DNA from: Gammaproteobacteria bacterium
GTDB taxonomy: Bacteria; Pseudomonadota; Gammaproteobacteria; Nitrococcales; Nitrococcaceae
Length of the DNA: 11,986 bases
Assembly: GCA_018334525.1 (NCBI GenBank)
Contig: JAGXLT010000008.1
Coordinates: 1-11,986 of the forward strand
Direction of reading: 5' to 3'
A program made the position numbers and the translations under genes. How positions within the stretch are numbered: position 1 is the stretch's first letter; each line of letters begins with the position of its first letter. The notes under the pieces are model-generated. The model saw only the letters and a list, made by a program, of their open reading frames with translations. It did no database searches and was not told the DNA's origin. Positions 1 to 9,791 of the stretch are shown here, in pieces.

Positions 1-65
1 CGACTGATCTTGACCGCTTGGCCGTTGCGGTAGATCGCATCGGCACGCATTTGCGATCCATTTAA
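1..65 (+). CDS. Possible C-terminal tail of an upstream gene (partial)
   Basis: The frame starting at base 3 is open from the window edge to a TAA at 63-65 and would encode a 20-residue tail ending in DRIGTHLRSI. An alternating Leu/Ala/Arg helix of this sort is common at the end of PLP-dependent aminotransferases, but it is far too short to assign. Its base composition by codon position (first about 75% G+C, second 47%, third 59%) resembles the neighbouring genes. A rival reading exists on the minus strand: an ATG at 48-50 opens a frame that runs off the left edge (MRADAIYRNGQAV...), which would be the start of a divergent gene. Only one can be real, and both are short enough to be chance. 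Confidence 0.3.
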   Translation, partial: TDLDRLAVAVDRIGTHLRSI

Positions 66-125
66 AACTACGCGAAAAACCGGTAAGTTAGCGGCGTGTT
101 TTAAACAGTCGGATATCCCGTTGTC
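66..125 (+). promoter_or_regulatory. Short upstream region of smc with a small palindrome
   Basis: This gap contains an 11-base palindrome, TGTTTTAAACA (97-107), which could be an operator half-site pair or simply AT-rich promoter DNA. I see no convincing -35/-10 pair. The smc start at 126 has no good Shine-Dalgarno; the nearest purine run is GGA at 111-113, which is too far upstream. The smc start is instead fixed by family N-terminal similarity and by an in-frame TAA at 102-104. Confidence 0.25.
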
Positions 126-3100
126 ATGCGGCTATCAAAAATTCGGTTAAGTGGATTCAAGTCGTTCGTTGACGCAACACCCGTGCCTTTCCCGGCGTCA
201 ATTACGGCAATTGTGGGCCCGAACGGCTGCGGTAAATCCAACATTATTGATGCGGTTCGATGGGTCATGGGGGAAAGCTCGGCCAAGCATCTGCGTGGCG
301 GCTCGATGACCGATGTGATTTTCAGTGGTTCGGGCACTCGCAAGCCGGTGGGCCAGGCCAGTATTGAGCTGCTTTTTGATAACACGGATGGGACCCTCGG
401 TGGACAGTATGCCGCCTACACGGAAATCTCGGTTCGACGTCAGGTAAACCGGGACGGACAGTCAGTCTATTACCTCAATGGAACGCGGTGTCGGCGACGG
501 GATGTGACCGAAGTCTTTCTGGGAACAGGGCTTGGTCCCCGCAGTTACTCAATTATCGAGCAGGGCACGATTTCACGGCTGATAGAAGCACGGCCTGAGG
601 AGTTGCGAGGTTATCTCGAAGAAGCGGCAGGCATCAGCCTGTACAAAGAACGTCGGCGAGAGACAGAGCGGCGCATGCGGGATACACGAGAAAACCTCGA
701 GCGACTCGAGGATGTGCGTGGTGAGGTCGGAACCCAGCTCGAGAAACTCACCCGTCAGGCAGAAGTCGCAGAAAAATACCGGGCATTAAAAGCCGAGGAG
801 CGCCAGCGTCAAGCTGAGCTCCTACTGCTGCGCATTCAGGCAATCGATAAAGAGCGCACGGCGCTGGCTACTGAGCTTTCTGAGCGGAACACGGCATTAG
901 AGGCGCGCCTGGCGGATCAGCGTCGAGTCGAGCGCGAATTAGAAGTGATGCGAGCTCGGCATGTTGAAGACAGCGAGCAAGTTAACGCGGTGCAGGGCCA
1001 GTATTATCAGATCGGAGCGGACATTGCCCGTGCCGAGCAGGCGATGGCTCATCGTCGCGAGCTGCGTGAGAACAGTCGGAAAGAACTTGAGCGCAATCAG
1101 CTTGAGCTTGAAAGAATTTCCAAGGAAATGCGGGAAGATATTGAAAAGAAAGATTTATTTTTAGCCCGTGTTTCGTCAATTGAGCCCGAGAAGGCAGCGC
1201 TCGAGGCGGACATTGCGACTGCAGAAGAGCAACTGAAGGCTCGCCAAAAAGAAGTGGAACGAATTCGGGCAGAGTGCGCTGCTATTGCCCAGCAGCAAGC
1301 CAATGCTGAACGCAGCGCTCAAGTTGAGGGAGCGAGAATCGAGCAGTTAGAAGACCGTTTATACGAGCAGAACCGGCGCCGTGAACGTCTGGCTGAGACG
1401 CTGGAGCAGCTGGCTCAGACCGAGGCTGAGGAGGAGCAGGCGGTTTATCGTGCAGAGGCTGATGAACTGGAGGCCCAACGTCGCGAGCAAACTGATGTTC
1501 TCCAGCGCATTGATAGCGAGACTCAGACAGCTAAGAGTGACGCTCAGGCGGCAGGTGATCAGCTCGATCAAGCCAAAGCGGCGCGGGCGACAACATCCGC
1601 GCGATTAACGTCTTTGGAGACCTTGCAGGAATCAGCGCTTGGCGCCGATGAACAGATCACAGACTGGGTGAGGTCACTCGGCTTGTCGCAGCCGGAAAAA
1701 GTAGTCGAGCATTTGGTGGTCGAGCCAGGCTGGGAACGTGCTGTAGAAATAGCGTTAGCGGATGCGCTTCAGGCGGTTGTGACTGAGAGCTACGCCGATT
1801 TACTCGAGGGCGGCGCAGCACTGCCACGCGGTCGAGCGATGTTTGTAGAATCTGCGAAGCAGACGGCTGCGCCGGCGCCCACAGCATTACTGGCAAAAAT
1901 CGAATCAAAGCTGCCTTTGGCGTCATTGCTTTCAACGGTGCATGTGGCAGAAACGGATGCCGAGGCTCACGTGTTGTTGGCGGATCTTCCAGCGGGGCAA
2001 TCGGTTATTACGCAGCAAGGTCGCTGGTTCGGCCATCACTGGGCGCGCGTTATTGCCGCAGATGATGGCGTTGAGGCAGGCGTGCTTGAACGCCGACGCG
2101 AGATTGAGGGGCTTACCGCACAGATCAAAACGCATGATCAGACGATCGTTGCAGCGAATGAGCAGCTCGAAGCGAGCAATACCGTTATTGTCCAGCGGGA
2201 GGCTGAGCGCGCCGAGGCACAGGCAGTGCTCGCTAAGATCGGTGAAGCGATGGCGACCTGCGCGGCCAAGCAGCAGGCAGCTGCTGAGCGAATCCAAGAG
2301 GTGGAGCGACAGCGAGAGTCTTTGACCGAAGAACGCGCAGATTTGCTGGAAGCGATCGAAGCGGGGCAGCGCGCAGTTACTGAATCACGTTCTGCCCTCG
2401 ATCAAGCGATGCAGGATCGAGATACGGCAGAGGCGGCGACCGAGAAAGCGATCGCACAACGCGATGAATCCGTGGGCTTGCTGGATGCGGAGCGGCAGGC
2501 GCTCGATGAGCTGCGTCAGCGTCAGCAGGATGCGAGTCTGCGTTTAGAGGGTGCGCAGACCGCTGCAGCATCAATTGAACAGGCAATTGCCCGCCTGCAA
2601 CGAAGTCAGGATCAGTTTGAGGCACGTAACGCCGAACTCGGACAGGCACTTGAAACGGTAGCAGGCTCAGATGATGACCTGGAGCAGGAGCGGCAGACCC
2701 TACTGACAAAACGCGTTGAAGTGGAAGCTGAACTGACAGTAGCTCGCCAGCGTTTAGGCGAAGCAGACGCCGCTATTAGGGAACTGGATCAACAGCGCGC
2801 AGCAGCGGAGCAAGAAGTTAACGGATTGCGGGAATCGGCAGAAACCGCTCGCTTTCGGGATTACGAGATCGAGGCGCGTCGTAACGCATTGCAGGAACAG
2901 TTAGCGGGGTTTGAGGTATCAGCGGATGGCATTTCCAATGCCCTACCGGAAAATGCGACAGAAGCCGCCTGGCAGACTGAATTAGAGCGCTTGGATAACC
3001 GTATTCGGCGACTTGGACCGATTAATCTGGCAGCCATCGACGAGCATCAGGCGCTCGCGGAGCGCAAAGAGTATTTGGACGAGCAGTTTGCGGATCTGAC

Positions 3101-3638
3101 CGAAGCACTGGATACCCTGCAAGATGCGATTCAAAAAATTGATCGTGAAACCCGCACCCGATTTAAAGAAACCTTTGAAAAGGTAAACGCGGGGCTGCAG
3201 CGATTGTTCCCACGCCTATTCGGGGGCGGGCAGGCTTATCTTGAGATGACGGAAGATGACCTGCTTGAGACCGGCATCACAATAATGGCTCGGCCGCCGG
3301 GTAAGCGAATTACCAATATTCATTTGTTGTCAGGTGGGGAAAAGGCGCTGACAGCCGTCTCGTTGGTTTTTGCAATTTTTGAACTTAATCCTGCGCCGTT
3401 TTGTATGCTTGACGAAGTGGATGCACCACTGGATGAGGCCAATGTGGGGCGTTTTTGTGATCTGCTGCGGGAAATGTCTTCGCGTGTGCAGTTTATAGTT
3501 ATTACGCATAATAAGACCACCATGGAGGCAGCAACACATCTGGCGGGCGTTACAATGGCGGAGCCGGGTGTCTCCCGGCTTGTTGCTGTGGATGTGGCAG
3601 AGGCTTTAACGCTGGCAGAGGCGGAAGCGGAGACCTAA
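126..3638 (+). CDS. smc: Chromosome segregation ATPase Smc (condensin core)
   Basis: This is the core ATPase of the Smc-ScpAB condensin, which compacts and organises newly replicated chromosome arms. The 1170-residue length is normal for the family. The N-terminal head opens with the typical MRLSKIRLSGFKSFVD and carries the Walker A motif GPNGCGKSN at about 31-39. Two long Glu/Arg/Gln-rich coiled-coil arms follow (about 165-495 and 660-1000), separated by a globular hinge at about 498-660. The C-terminal head has the ABC signature LSGGEKAL (from residue 1068) and Walker B with catalytic acidic residues D1096 and E1097 (CMLDEVDAPLDE). All key ATPase residues are present, so the protein looks functional. 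The kleisin and its partner, scpA and scpB, lie about 6 kb downstream. zipA follows after 49 bp. Confidence 0.98.
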   Translation: MRLSKIRLSGFKSFVDATPVPFPASITAIVGPNGCGKSNIIDAVRWVMGESSAKHLRGGSMTDVIFSGSGTRKPVGQASIELLFDNTDGTLGGQYAAYTEISVRRQVNRDGQSVYYLNGTRCRRRDVTEVFLGTGLGPRSYSIIEQGTISRLIEARPEELRGYLEEAAGISLYKERRRETERRMRDTRENLERLEDVRGEVGTQLEKLTRQAEVAEKYRALKAEERQRQAELLLLRIQAIDKERTALATELSERNTALEARLADQRRVERELEVMRARHVEDSEQVNAVQGQYYQIGADIARAEQAMAHRRELRENSRKELERNQLELERISKEMREDIEKKDLFLARVSSIEPEKAALEADIATAEEQLKARQKEVERIRAECAAIAQQQANAERSAQVEGARIEQLEDRLYEQNRRRERLAETLEQLAQTEAEEEQAVYRAEADELEAQRREQTDVLQRIDSETQTAKSDAQAAGDQLDQAKAARATTSARLTSLETLQESALGADEQITDWVRSLGLSQPEKVVEHLVVEPGWERAVEIALADALQAVVTESYADLLEGGAALPRGRAMFVESAKQTAAPAPTALLAKIESKLPLASLLSTVHVAETDAEAHVLLADLPAGQSVITQQGRWFGHHWARVIAADDGVEAGVLERRREIEGLTAQIKTHDQTIVAANEQLEASNTVIVQREAERAEAQAVLAKIGEAMATCAAKQQAAAERIQEVERQRESLTEERADLLEAIEAGQRAVTESRSALDQAMQDRDTAEAATEKAIAQRDESVGLLDAERQALDELRQRQQDASLRLEGAQTAAASIEQAIARLQRSQDQFEARNAELGQALETVAGSDDDLEQERQTLLTKRVEVEAELTVARQRLGEADAAIRELDQQRAAAEQEVNGLRESAETARFRDYEIEARRNALQEQLAGFEVSADGISNALPENATEAAWQTELERLDNRIRRLGPINLAAIDEHQALAERKEYLDEQFADLTEALDTLQDAIQKIDRETRTRFKETFEKVNAGLQRLFPRLFGGGQAYLEMTEDDLLETGITIMARPPGKRITNIHLLSGGEKALTAVSLVFAIFELNPAPFCMLDEVDAPLDEANVGRFCDLLREMSSRVQFIVITHNKTTMEAATHLAGVTMAEPGVSRLVAVDVAEALTLAEAEAET

Positions 3639-3687
3639 TGGATCATTTAGCGGTACAATTTGCCCGAAATCAAAGGCGGGGTTGAGC

Positions 3688-4461
3688 ATGGACCAATTAC
3701 GATGGATTTTGCTGGGGCTGGGTGCGCTCGTCATTGTTGGTGTCTATGTCCATGGAAGTTGGCAGACCATTCGTGAAAAAGGCTGGCCGCAATGGCCACG
3801 GAAGAGCGCGGAAAGTAGCGATCGAATCGAACCCGATGCGCTGTACGGGGATGATGGCGTGATCGGCGAGGTCAAGGTTACCCGGATTGATGAGCCTGAA
3901 CCGGAACGGGAACCGGAGCTTGAGTCAGAGCCTGAATGGGAGCTGGACTTAGGGCTTGAGGATGATGTGGAGATCGCCCCCGAACTCACCCCGGAGGAGG
4001 GCTCTGCCGTCCCCGAAGGCGAACAAAAAGTTGTTGTGCTGACCGTGATGGCACCCAAAGGTGTCCAGTACGCGGGCGATGCGCTAGCCGAAGTTGCTGA
4101 GACGTGCGGATTGAAGTTAACTGACCAGGGGGTGTTTAGACGCGGTGTGGATACGGATTCAGGAACAGTAGCCGCGTATACCATTGCGAATATTTTGGAG
4201 CCGGGAACATTCGAGCAATCGAAGTTGGCTGAACAGATGACACCCGGTGTTGTGATGATTATGCAGCTGCCCGGTCCTTTTGATGGTCCCTCCACTTTTG
4301 AGCAGATGCTGGCCACTGCGCGCACGATTGTTGAGCGGTTGGGCGGGCAGTTATTGGATGGGCGGCGTTGTGATTTAAATTCACAATCCATTGAGCACAT
4401 GCGTGAAGAGCTACTTGAGTATCGGCGGAGGAGCCAGTTGGCAGACCGGCGGAGCCCCTGA
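3688..4461 (+). CDS. zipA: Cell division protein ZipA
   Basis: ZipA anchors FtsZ to the inner membrane at the Z ring. The 257-residue product starts with a single hydrophobic segment (about residues 5-22, ILLGLGALVIVGVYV). A short positively charged stretch follows, then an acidic, Pro-containing linker (about 69-112), then the C-terminal FtsZ-binding domain (about 113-245). I chose the ATG at 3688 because GGCGGGG at 3675-3681 lies six bases upstream; an in-frame TTG at 3682 would overlap that site. The linker has 19 Asp/Glu in 44 residues and only one basic residue, unlike the Pro/Gln-rich linker of E. coli ZipA, and the protein is shorter than the 328-residue E. coli version. A TACAAT at 3654-3659 could be a -10 element, but no matching -35 is seen. 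The next gene, ligA, follows after 3 bp. Confidence 0.95.
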   Translation: MDQLRWILLGLGALVIVGVYVHGSWQTIREKGWPQWPRKSAESSDRIEPDALYGDDGVIGEVKVTRIDEPEPEREPELESEPEWELDLGLEDDVEIAPELTPEEGSAVPEGEQKVVVLTVMAPKGVQYAGDALAEVAETCGLKLTDQGVFRRGVDTDSGTVAAYTIANILEPGTFEQSKLAEQMTPGVVMIMQLPGPFDGPSTFEQMLATARTIVERLGGQLLDGRRCDLNSQSIEHMREELLEYRRRSQLADRRSP

Positions 4462-7266
<2,805 letters not shown>

Positions 7267-7276
7267 GAAAACCTCT

Positions 7277-7567
7277 TTAAGTTTCTTCAGGGGTAAGGGC
7301 ATCAATGCTGAGTGCGTGGATGCAATCATTGCGCATAGCATCGCCCATTGCTTGATAAATGAGCCGGTGACGGGCGATTGAGGTCAGGTCAGTAAAATCC
7401 GGGCTCACCACACGTACATAAAAATGACCACCGCCCGCACGGGCCCCTGCATGACCGGCATGTAAGTGACTATCATCACGTACAAGCAAGGTGGTCACAT
7501 TGATCGCGGCCTCTATACGCTCACGAATCATTGCGGGTCTTTCGGCAGCCTGATCCTCCAGCGTCAT
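7277..7567 (-). CDS. bolA: BolA family protein
   Basis: This 96-residue protein has the complete BolA fold: an N-terminal helix (RERIEAAI), the diagnostic [21 protein letters not shown] segment (about residues 31-51), the helix [13 protein letters not shown] and the terminal IHALSIDA with the conserved His. BolA proteins pair with monothiol glutaredoxins to handle or sense [2Fe-2S] clusters, and the conserved His is a cluster ligand in characterised complexes. The start at 7567 overlaps the yciI stop by 4 bp (ATGA), indicating translational coupling; no independent Shine-Dalgarno is seen. An internal ATG at codon 13 (7531) is a possible alternative. Whether this is the E. coli BolA orthologue or another subfamily (BolA/IbaG) is not certain, although the motif fits BolA better. 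Confidence 0.92.
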   Translation of the reverse strand: MTLEDQAAERPAMIRERIEAAINVTTLLVRDDSHLHAGHAGARAGGGHFYVRVVSPDFTDLTSIARHRLIYQAMGDAMRNDCIHALSIDALTPEET

Positions 7568-7863
7568 GGCATGACTTTACGAAATGGTTTAACGGTAACA
7601 GAAGCGTAGACGCCGGCCTTGGTGTAGGGGTCGTTATCTGCCCACTCTTTTGCAGCCTGCAGTGAGTCAAATTCCGCCACGATTAGGCTGCCAGTAAATC
7701 CAGCAGGGCCGGGATCTTCATTTTCAATTGCCGGGAAAGGCCCTGCAACCAAAACACGACCCTCGTCCTTGAGTGCTTCCACCCGACTCAGGTGATCAGG
7801 CCGTGTTTTTTGCCTTAGCGGCAGGCTGTCGGGGTTGTCTGTACCAATGATGGCGTAATACAT
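7564..7863 (-). CDS. yciI: YciI family protein
   Basis: This 99-residue protein is collinear with E. coli YciI, a small ferredoxin-like-fold protein of unclear physiological role. Recognisable family features are the start MYYAIIG, the RPDHLSRVEALKDEGRVL stretch with conserved H24, AGPFPAIENEDPGPAGFTGS, and WADNDPY with D78 followed by GVYASVTVKPF. The His/Asp pair has been proposed as an active site in this family; the substrate is unknown. The gene leads the minus-strand operon, with GAGGT seven to eight bases upstream of the ATG as ribosome-binding site. It overlaps bolA by 4 bp. In many relatives yciI lies next to the septation gene yciB; no yciB is present here. Confidence 0.93.
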   Translation of the reverse strand: MYYAIIGTDNPDSLPLRQKTRPDHLSRVEALKDEGRVLVAGPFPAIENEDPGPAGFTGSLIVAEFDSLQAAKEWADNDPYTKAGVYASVTVKPFRKVMP

Positions 7864-7926
7864 CGATTTACCTCAGGTTGCCATTAAACGCTACCATGTC
7901 ATTAAAGTTACACGCTGGAGGCTGTC
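7864..7926. promoter_or_regulatory. Divergent yciI / yciO intergenic promoter region
   Basis: This 63-bp gap must carry the start signals for both divergent operons. On the plus strand, TTGCCA (7878-7883) resembles a -35 box, matching 5 of 6 consensus bases. It lies 17 bp from ATTAAA (7901-7906), a weak -10 that would start transcription near 7913 ahead of yciO. The motif CATTAAA occurs twice (7882-7888 and 7900-7906), exactly 18 bp apart, and could be a binding-site repeat or only AT-rich promoter DNA. GGAGG at 7917-7921 is a strong ribosome-binding site for yciO. I could not pick out a clear minus-strand promoter. Confidence 0.4.
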
Positions 7927-8550
7927 ATGACTCAATTGCTTGAAGTTCACCCTGCAAGCCCGCAACGGCGTTTAATTAAACGTGCTGTTGAGATTCTCCG
8001 TGATGGGGGCGTGATCGTCTACCCCGGGTGTTCTACCTATGCACTCGGCTGTGCAATGGGTAACAAGGATGGCATCGAGCGAATTCGGGCTATTCGCCAG
8101 CTGGGAAATCGGCATAATTTTACGCTGGCTTGTCGCGACCTTTCTGAAATCGGCGTTTACGCACGGGTTGAAAATACGGCGTTTCGATTGCTTAAGGCGC
8201 ACACTCCCGGTCCGTTTACTTTTGTGCTTCGGGCCACGGCTGAGGTACCGCGTCGACTTCAGCATCCGCGTAAAAAGACTATTGCAATTCAGGTGCCCGA
8301 AAATCCTATTGCGATGATGTTATTAGAGGAGTGGGGTGAACCCATGATGACCAGTACGCTGTTATTACCTGATCAAACACTGCCTTTAACTGAACCATCC
8401 GATATGATGGACGCCCTCGGGGGGCGAGTAGATGTTGTTCTGGCGGGGGTTGCCGGTGGGCATGAGCCAAGCACAGTGGTTGATTTTTCTGAGGGAGCGC
8501 CGGTGGTATTAAGGCATGGCGCGGGCGACGCGCATATTTTTGAGTCCTGA
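7927..8550 (+). CDS. yciO: YciO, Sua5/YrdC/TsaC-fold protein
   Basis: This 207-residue protein is collinear with E. coli YciO over its whole length (shared segments include HNFTL.CRDLSE, AFRL, TPG.(F/Y)TF and VPRRL). It belongs to the Sua5/YrdC superfamily, whose TsaC members make threonylcarbamoyl-AMP for tRNA t6A. YciO is a separate subfamily, and its role is less settled. As in E. coli YciO, the KxR motif of true TsaC is absent; the aligned segment here reads RQLGNRHNF. One thing is unusual even within YciO: the loop usually written YPTDS.YALG reads YPGCSTYALG here (residues 32-41), so the Thr and acidic residue are replaced by Gly and Cys. The ATG is fixed by GGAGG five bases upstream. 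trpS follows after 20 bp, so this gene leads the yciO-trpS-scpAB-rluB operon. Confidence 0.9.
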   Translation: MTQLLEVHPASPQRRLIKRAVEILRDGGVIVYPGCSTYALGCAMGNKDGIERIRAIRQLGNRHNFTLACRDLSEIGVYARVENTAFRLLKAHTPGPFTFVLRATAEVPRRLQHPRKKTIAIQVPENPIAMMLLEEWGEPMMTSTLLLPDQTLPLTEPSDMMDALGGRVDVVLAGVAGGHEPSTVVDFSEGAPVVLRHGAGDAHIFES

Positions 8551-8560
8551 ATAGTGATGC

Positions 8561-8573
8561 GGAGGATGGTTTG
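8561..8573 (+). promoter_or_regulatory. Ribosome-binding site that fixes the TTG start of trpS
   Basis: GGAGGA at 8561-8566 lies at ideal distance from the TTG at 8571-8573. The first in-frame ATG (8592) has only an A-rich sequence without a purine-rich anti-SD match ahead of it. The ATGs at 8557 and 8566 share a frame that stops at once (TGA at 8572-8574). The TTG is therefore the best-supported start. Confidence 0.7.
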
Positions 8574-9788
8574 AACAAGCCGATAAATCGTATGGACCGA
8601 GTGCTTTCCGGAATGCGGCCCACGGGGCGCTTGCACTTGGGTCATTATCATGGCGTTCTTCGCAATTGGGTGAAGCTTCAAGAAACGCATGACTGCTTTT
8701 TCTTTGTGGCGGACTGGCATGCACTAACAACGGTGTATGAGGAGCGTGACATCATCTCGCGTAACGTCTGGGATATGGTTGTGGATTGGTTGGCCTGTGG
8801 GGTTAATCCGAATCTATCCACACTTTTCATACAGTCGCGAGTGATGGAGCATGCTGAGCTGCATTTGCTGTTATCGATGATTACGCCACTGGGTTGGCTA
8901 GAGCGTGTGCCGACGTATAAAGATCAGATTCAGCAGTTACGTGAGCGAGATCTGGCAACCTATGGTTTTTTAGGCTACCCCGTGTTGCAAAGCGCCGACA
9001 TCTTAGTCTATGGCGCCAGTGGCGTGCCGGTTGGCGAGGATCAGGTGTCACATGTTGAGCTAACGCGCGAGTTGGCTCGTCGATTTAACCATTTGTTCGG
9101 GCGCGAACCTGACTTTGAGGCCCGTGCGGAAACTGCGATCGATAAGATGGGTAAAAAGGCCGCGCGTTTATATCGCGAATTGCGACGGCGTTATCAGGAA
9201 ACCGGTGATATGGAAGCTTTGGCCGAAGGCCAGGCACTCATTGAAGCTCAGCAAAACCTGACTATAGCGGATACCGAACGTTTACAGGGGTATTTAGAAG
9301 GGGGCGGGCGAACTGTGCTGACAGAGCCGGAAGCGCTGCTGACGCCGGCAGCTCGAATGCCCGGACTGGATGGAAGGAAGATGTCAAAGTCCTACGGTAA
9401 TGCCATCTCTTTGCGTGAAAGTGATGAGGACATTGAGCAGAAAATTCGAACCATGCCAACCGATCCCGCCCGAGTGCGGCGCAGCGACCCGGGTGAGCCT
9501 GAGAAGTGCCCGGTTTTTGATCTGCATCGTGTGTACTCGAATGAGGAAACCCAGGACTGGGTTCAGCAGGGATGTCGCTCCGCCGGCATTGGCTGTATTG
9601 ACTGTAAGCGACCGCTCATTGACGCCGTACAAGCCGAGGTAGCGCCGATTCGCGAGCGTGCCGAGGCCCTGGAGGCAGATCCGGAGCAGGTCCGGCAGAT
9701 TATAACCAGTGGCTGTGAACATGCGCAGGAGGTTGCACGCTCAACCATGCAGGAAGTTCGTTCGGCAATTGGCCTGAGCTACCGATAG
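8571..9788 (+). CDS. trpS: Tryptophanyl-tRNA synthetase, long form with four-Cys motif
   Basis: This class Ic synthetase charges tRNA-Trp with tryptophan. The TTG start gives 405 residues. The Rossmann fold carries the HIGH-type motif HLGH (22-25, in RPTGRLHLGHYHG), and the KMSKS loop is at 270-274. The protein is longer than the E. coli enzyme (about 334 residues). The extra part is an insertion rich in Lys/Arg and Glu between the catalytic halves (roughly 185-250), as in Pseudomonas-type TrpRS. The C-terminal half has four cysteines, C313, C335, C342 and C345 (spacing C-x21-C-x6-C-x2-C), very close to the [4Fe-4S] motif described in Thermotoga maritima TrpRS. The scpA start lies 3 bp after the stop. 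Identity as TrpRS is secure; the cluster is an inference. Confidence 0.96.
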   Translation: MNKPINRMDRVLSGMRPTGRLHLGHYHGVLRNWVKLQETHDCFFFVADWHALTTVYEERDIISRNVWDMVVDWLACGVNPNLSTLFIQSRVMEHAELHLLLSMITPLGWLERVPTYKDQIQQLRERDLATYGFLGYPVLQSADILVYGASGVPVGEDQVSHVELTRELARRFNHLFGREPDFEARAETAIDKMGKKAARLYRELRRRYQETGDMEALAEGQALIEAQQNLTIADTERLQGYLEGGGRTVLTEPEALLTPAARMPGLDGRKMSKSYGNAISLRESDEDIEQKIRTMPTDPARVRRSDPGEPEKCPVFDLHRVYSNEETQDWVQQGCRSAGIGCIDCKRPLIDAVQAEVAPIRERAEALEADPEQVRQIITSGCEHAQEVARSTMQEVRSAIGLSYR

Positions 9789-9791
9789 CTG

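Noticed and set aside
695..711. 7-bp inverted repeat with 3-base loop in smc (CCTCGAG / CTCGAGG)
   Set aside because: It arises from the repeated Leu-Glu coiled-coil codons (LERLE) and is short enough to be expected.
3744..4400. A 218-codon open frame antisense to zipA
   Set aside because: Its product is very rich in Ser, Thr and Pro, with no recognisable domain or ribosome-binding site. The Ser runs are the mirror image of the Glu/Asp/Pro codons of the zipA linker. It is a shadow frame.
7267..7341. Longer start for the prolyl isomerase (25 extra codons)
   Set aside because: The extension overlaps bolA, would bury the signal peptide, and the internal ATG at 7266 has a good ribosome-binding site.
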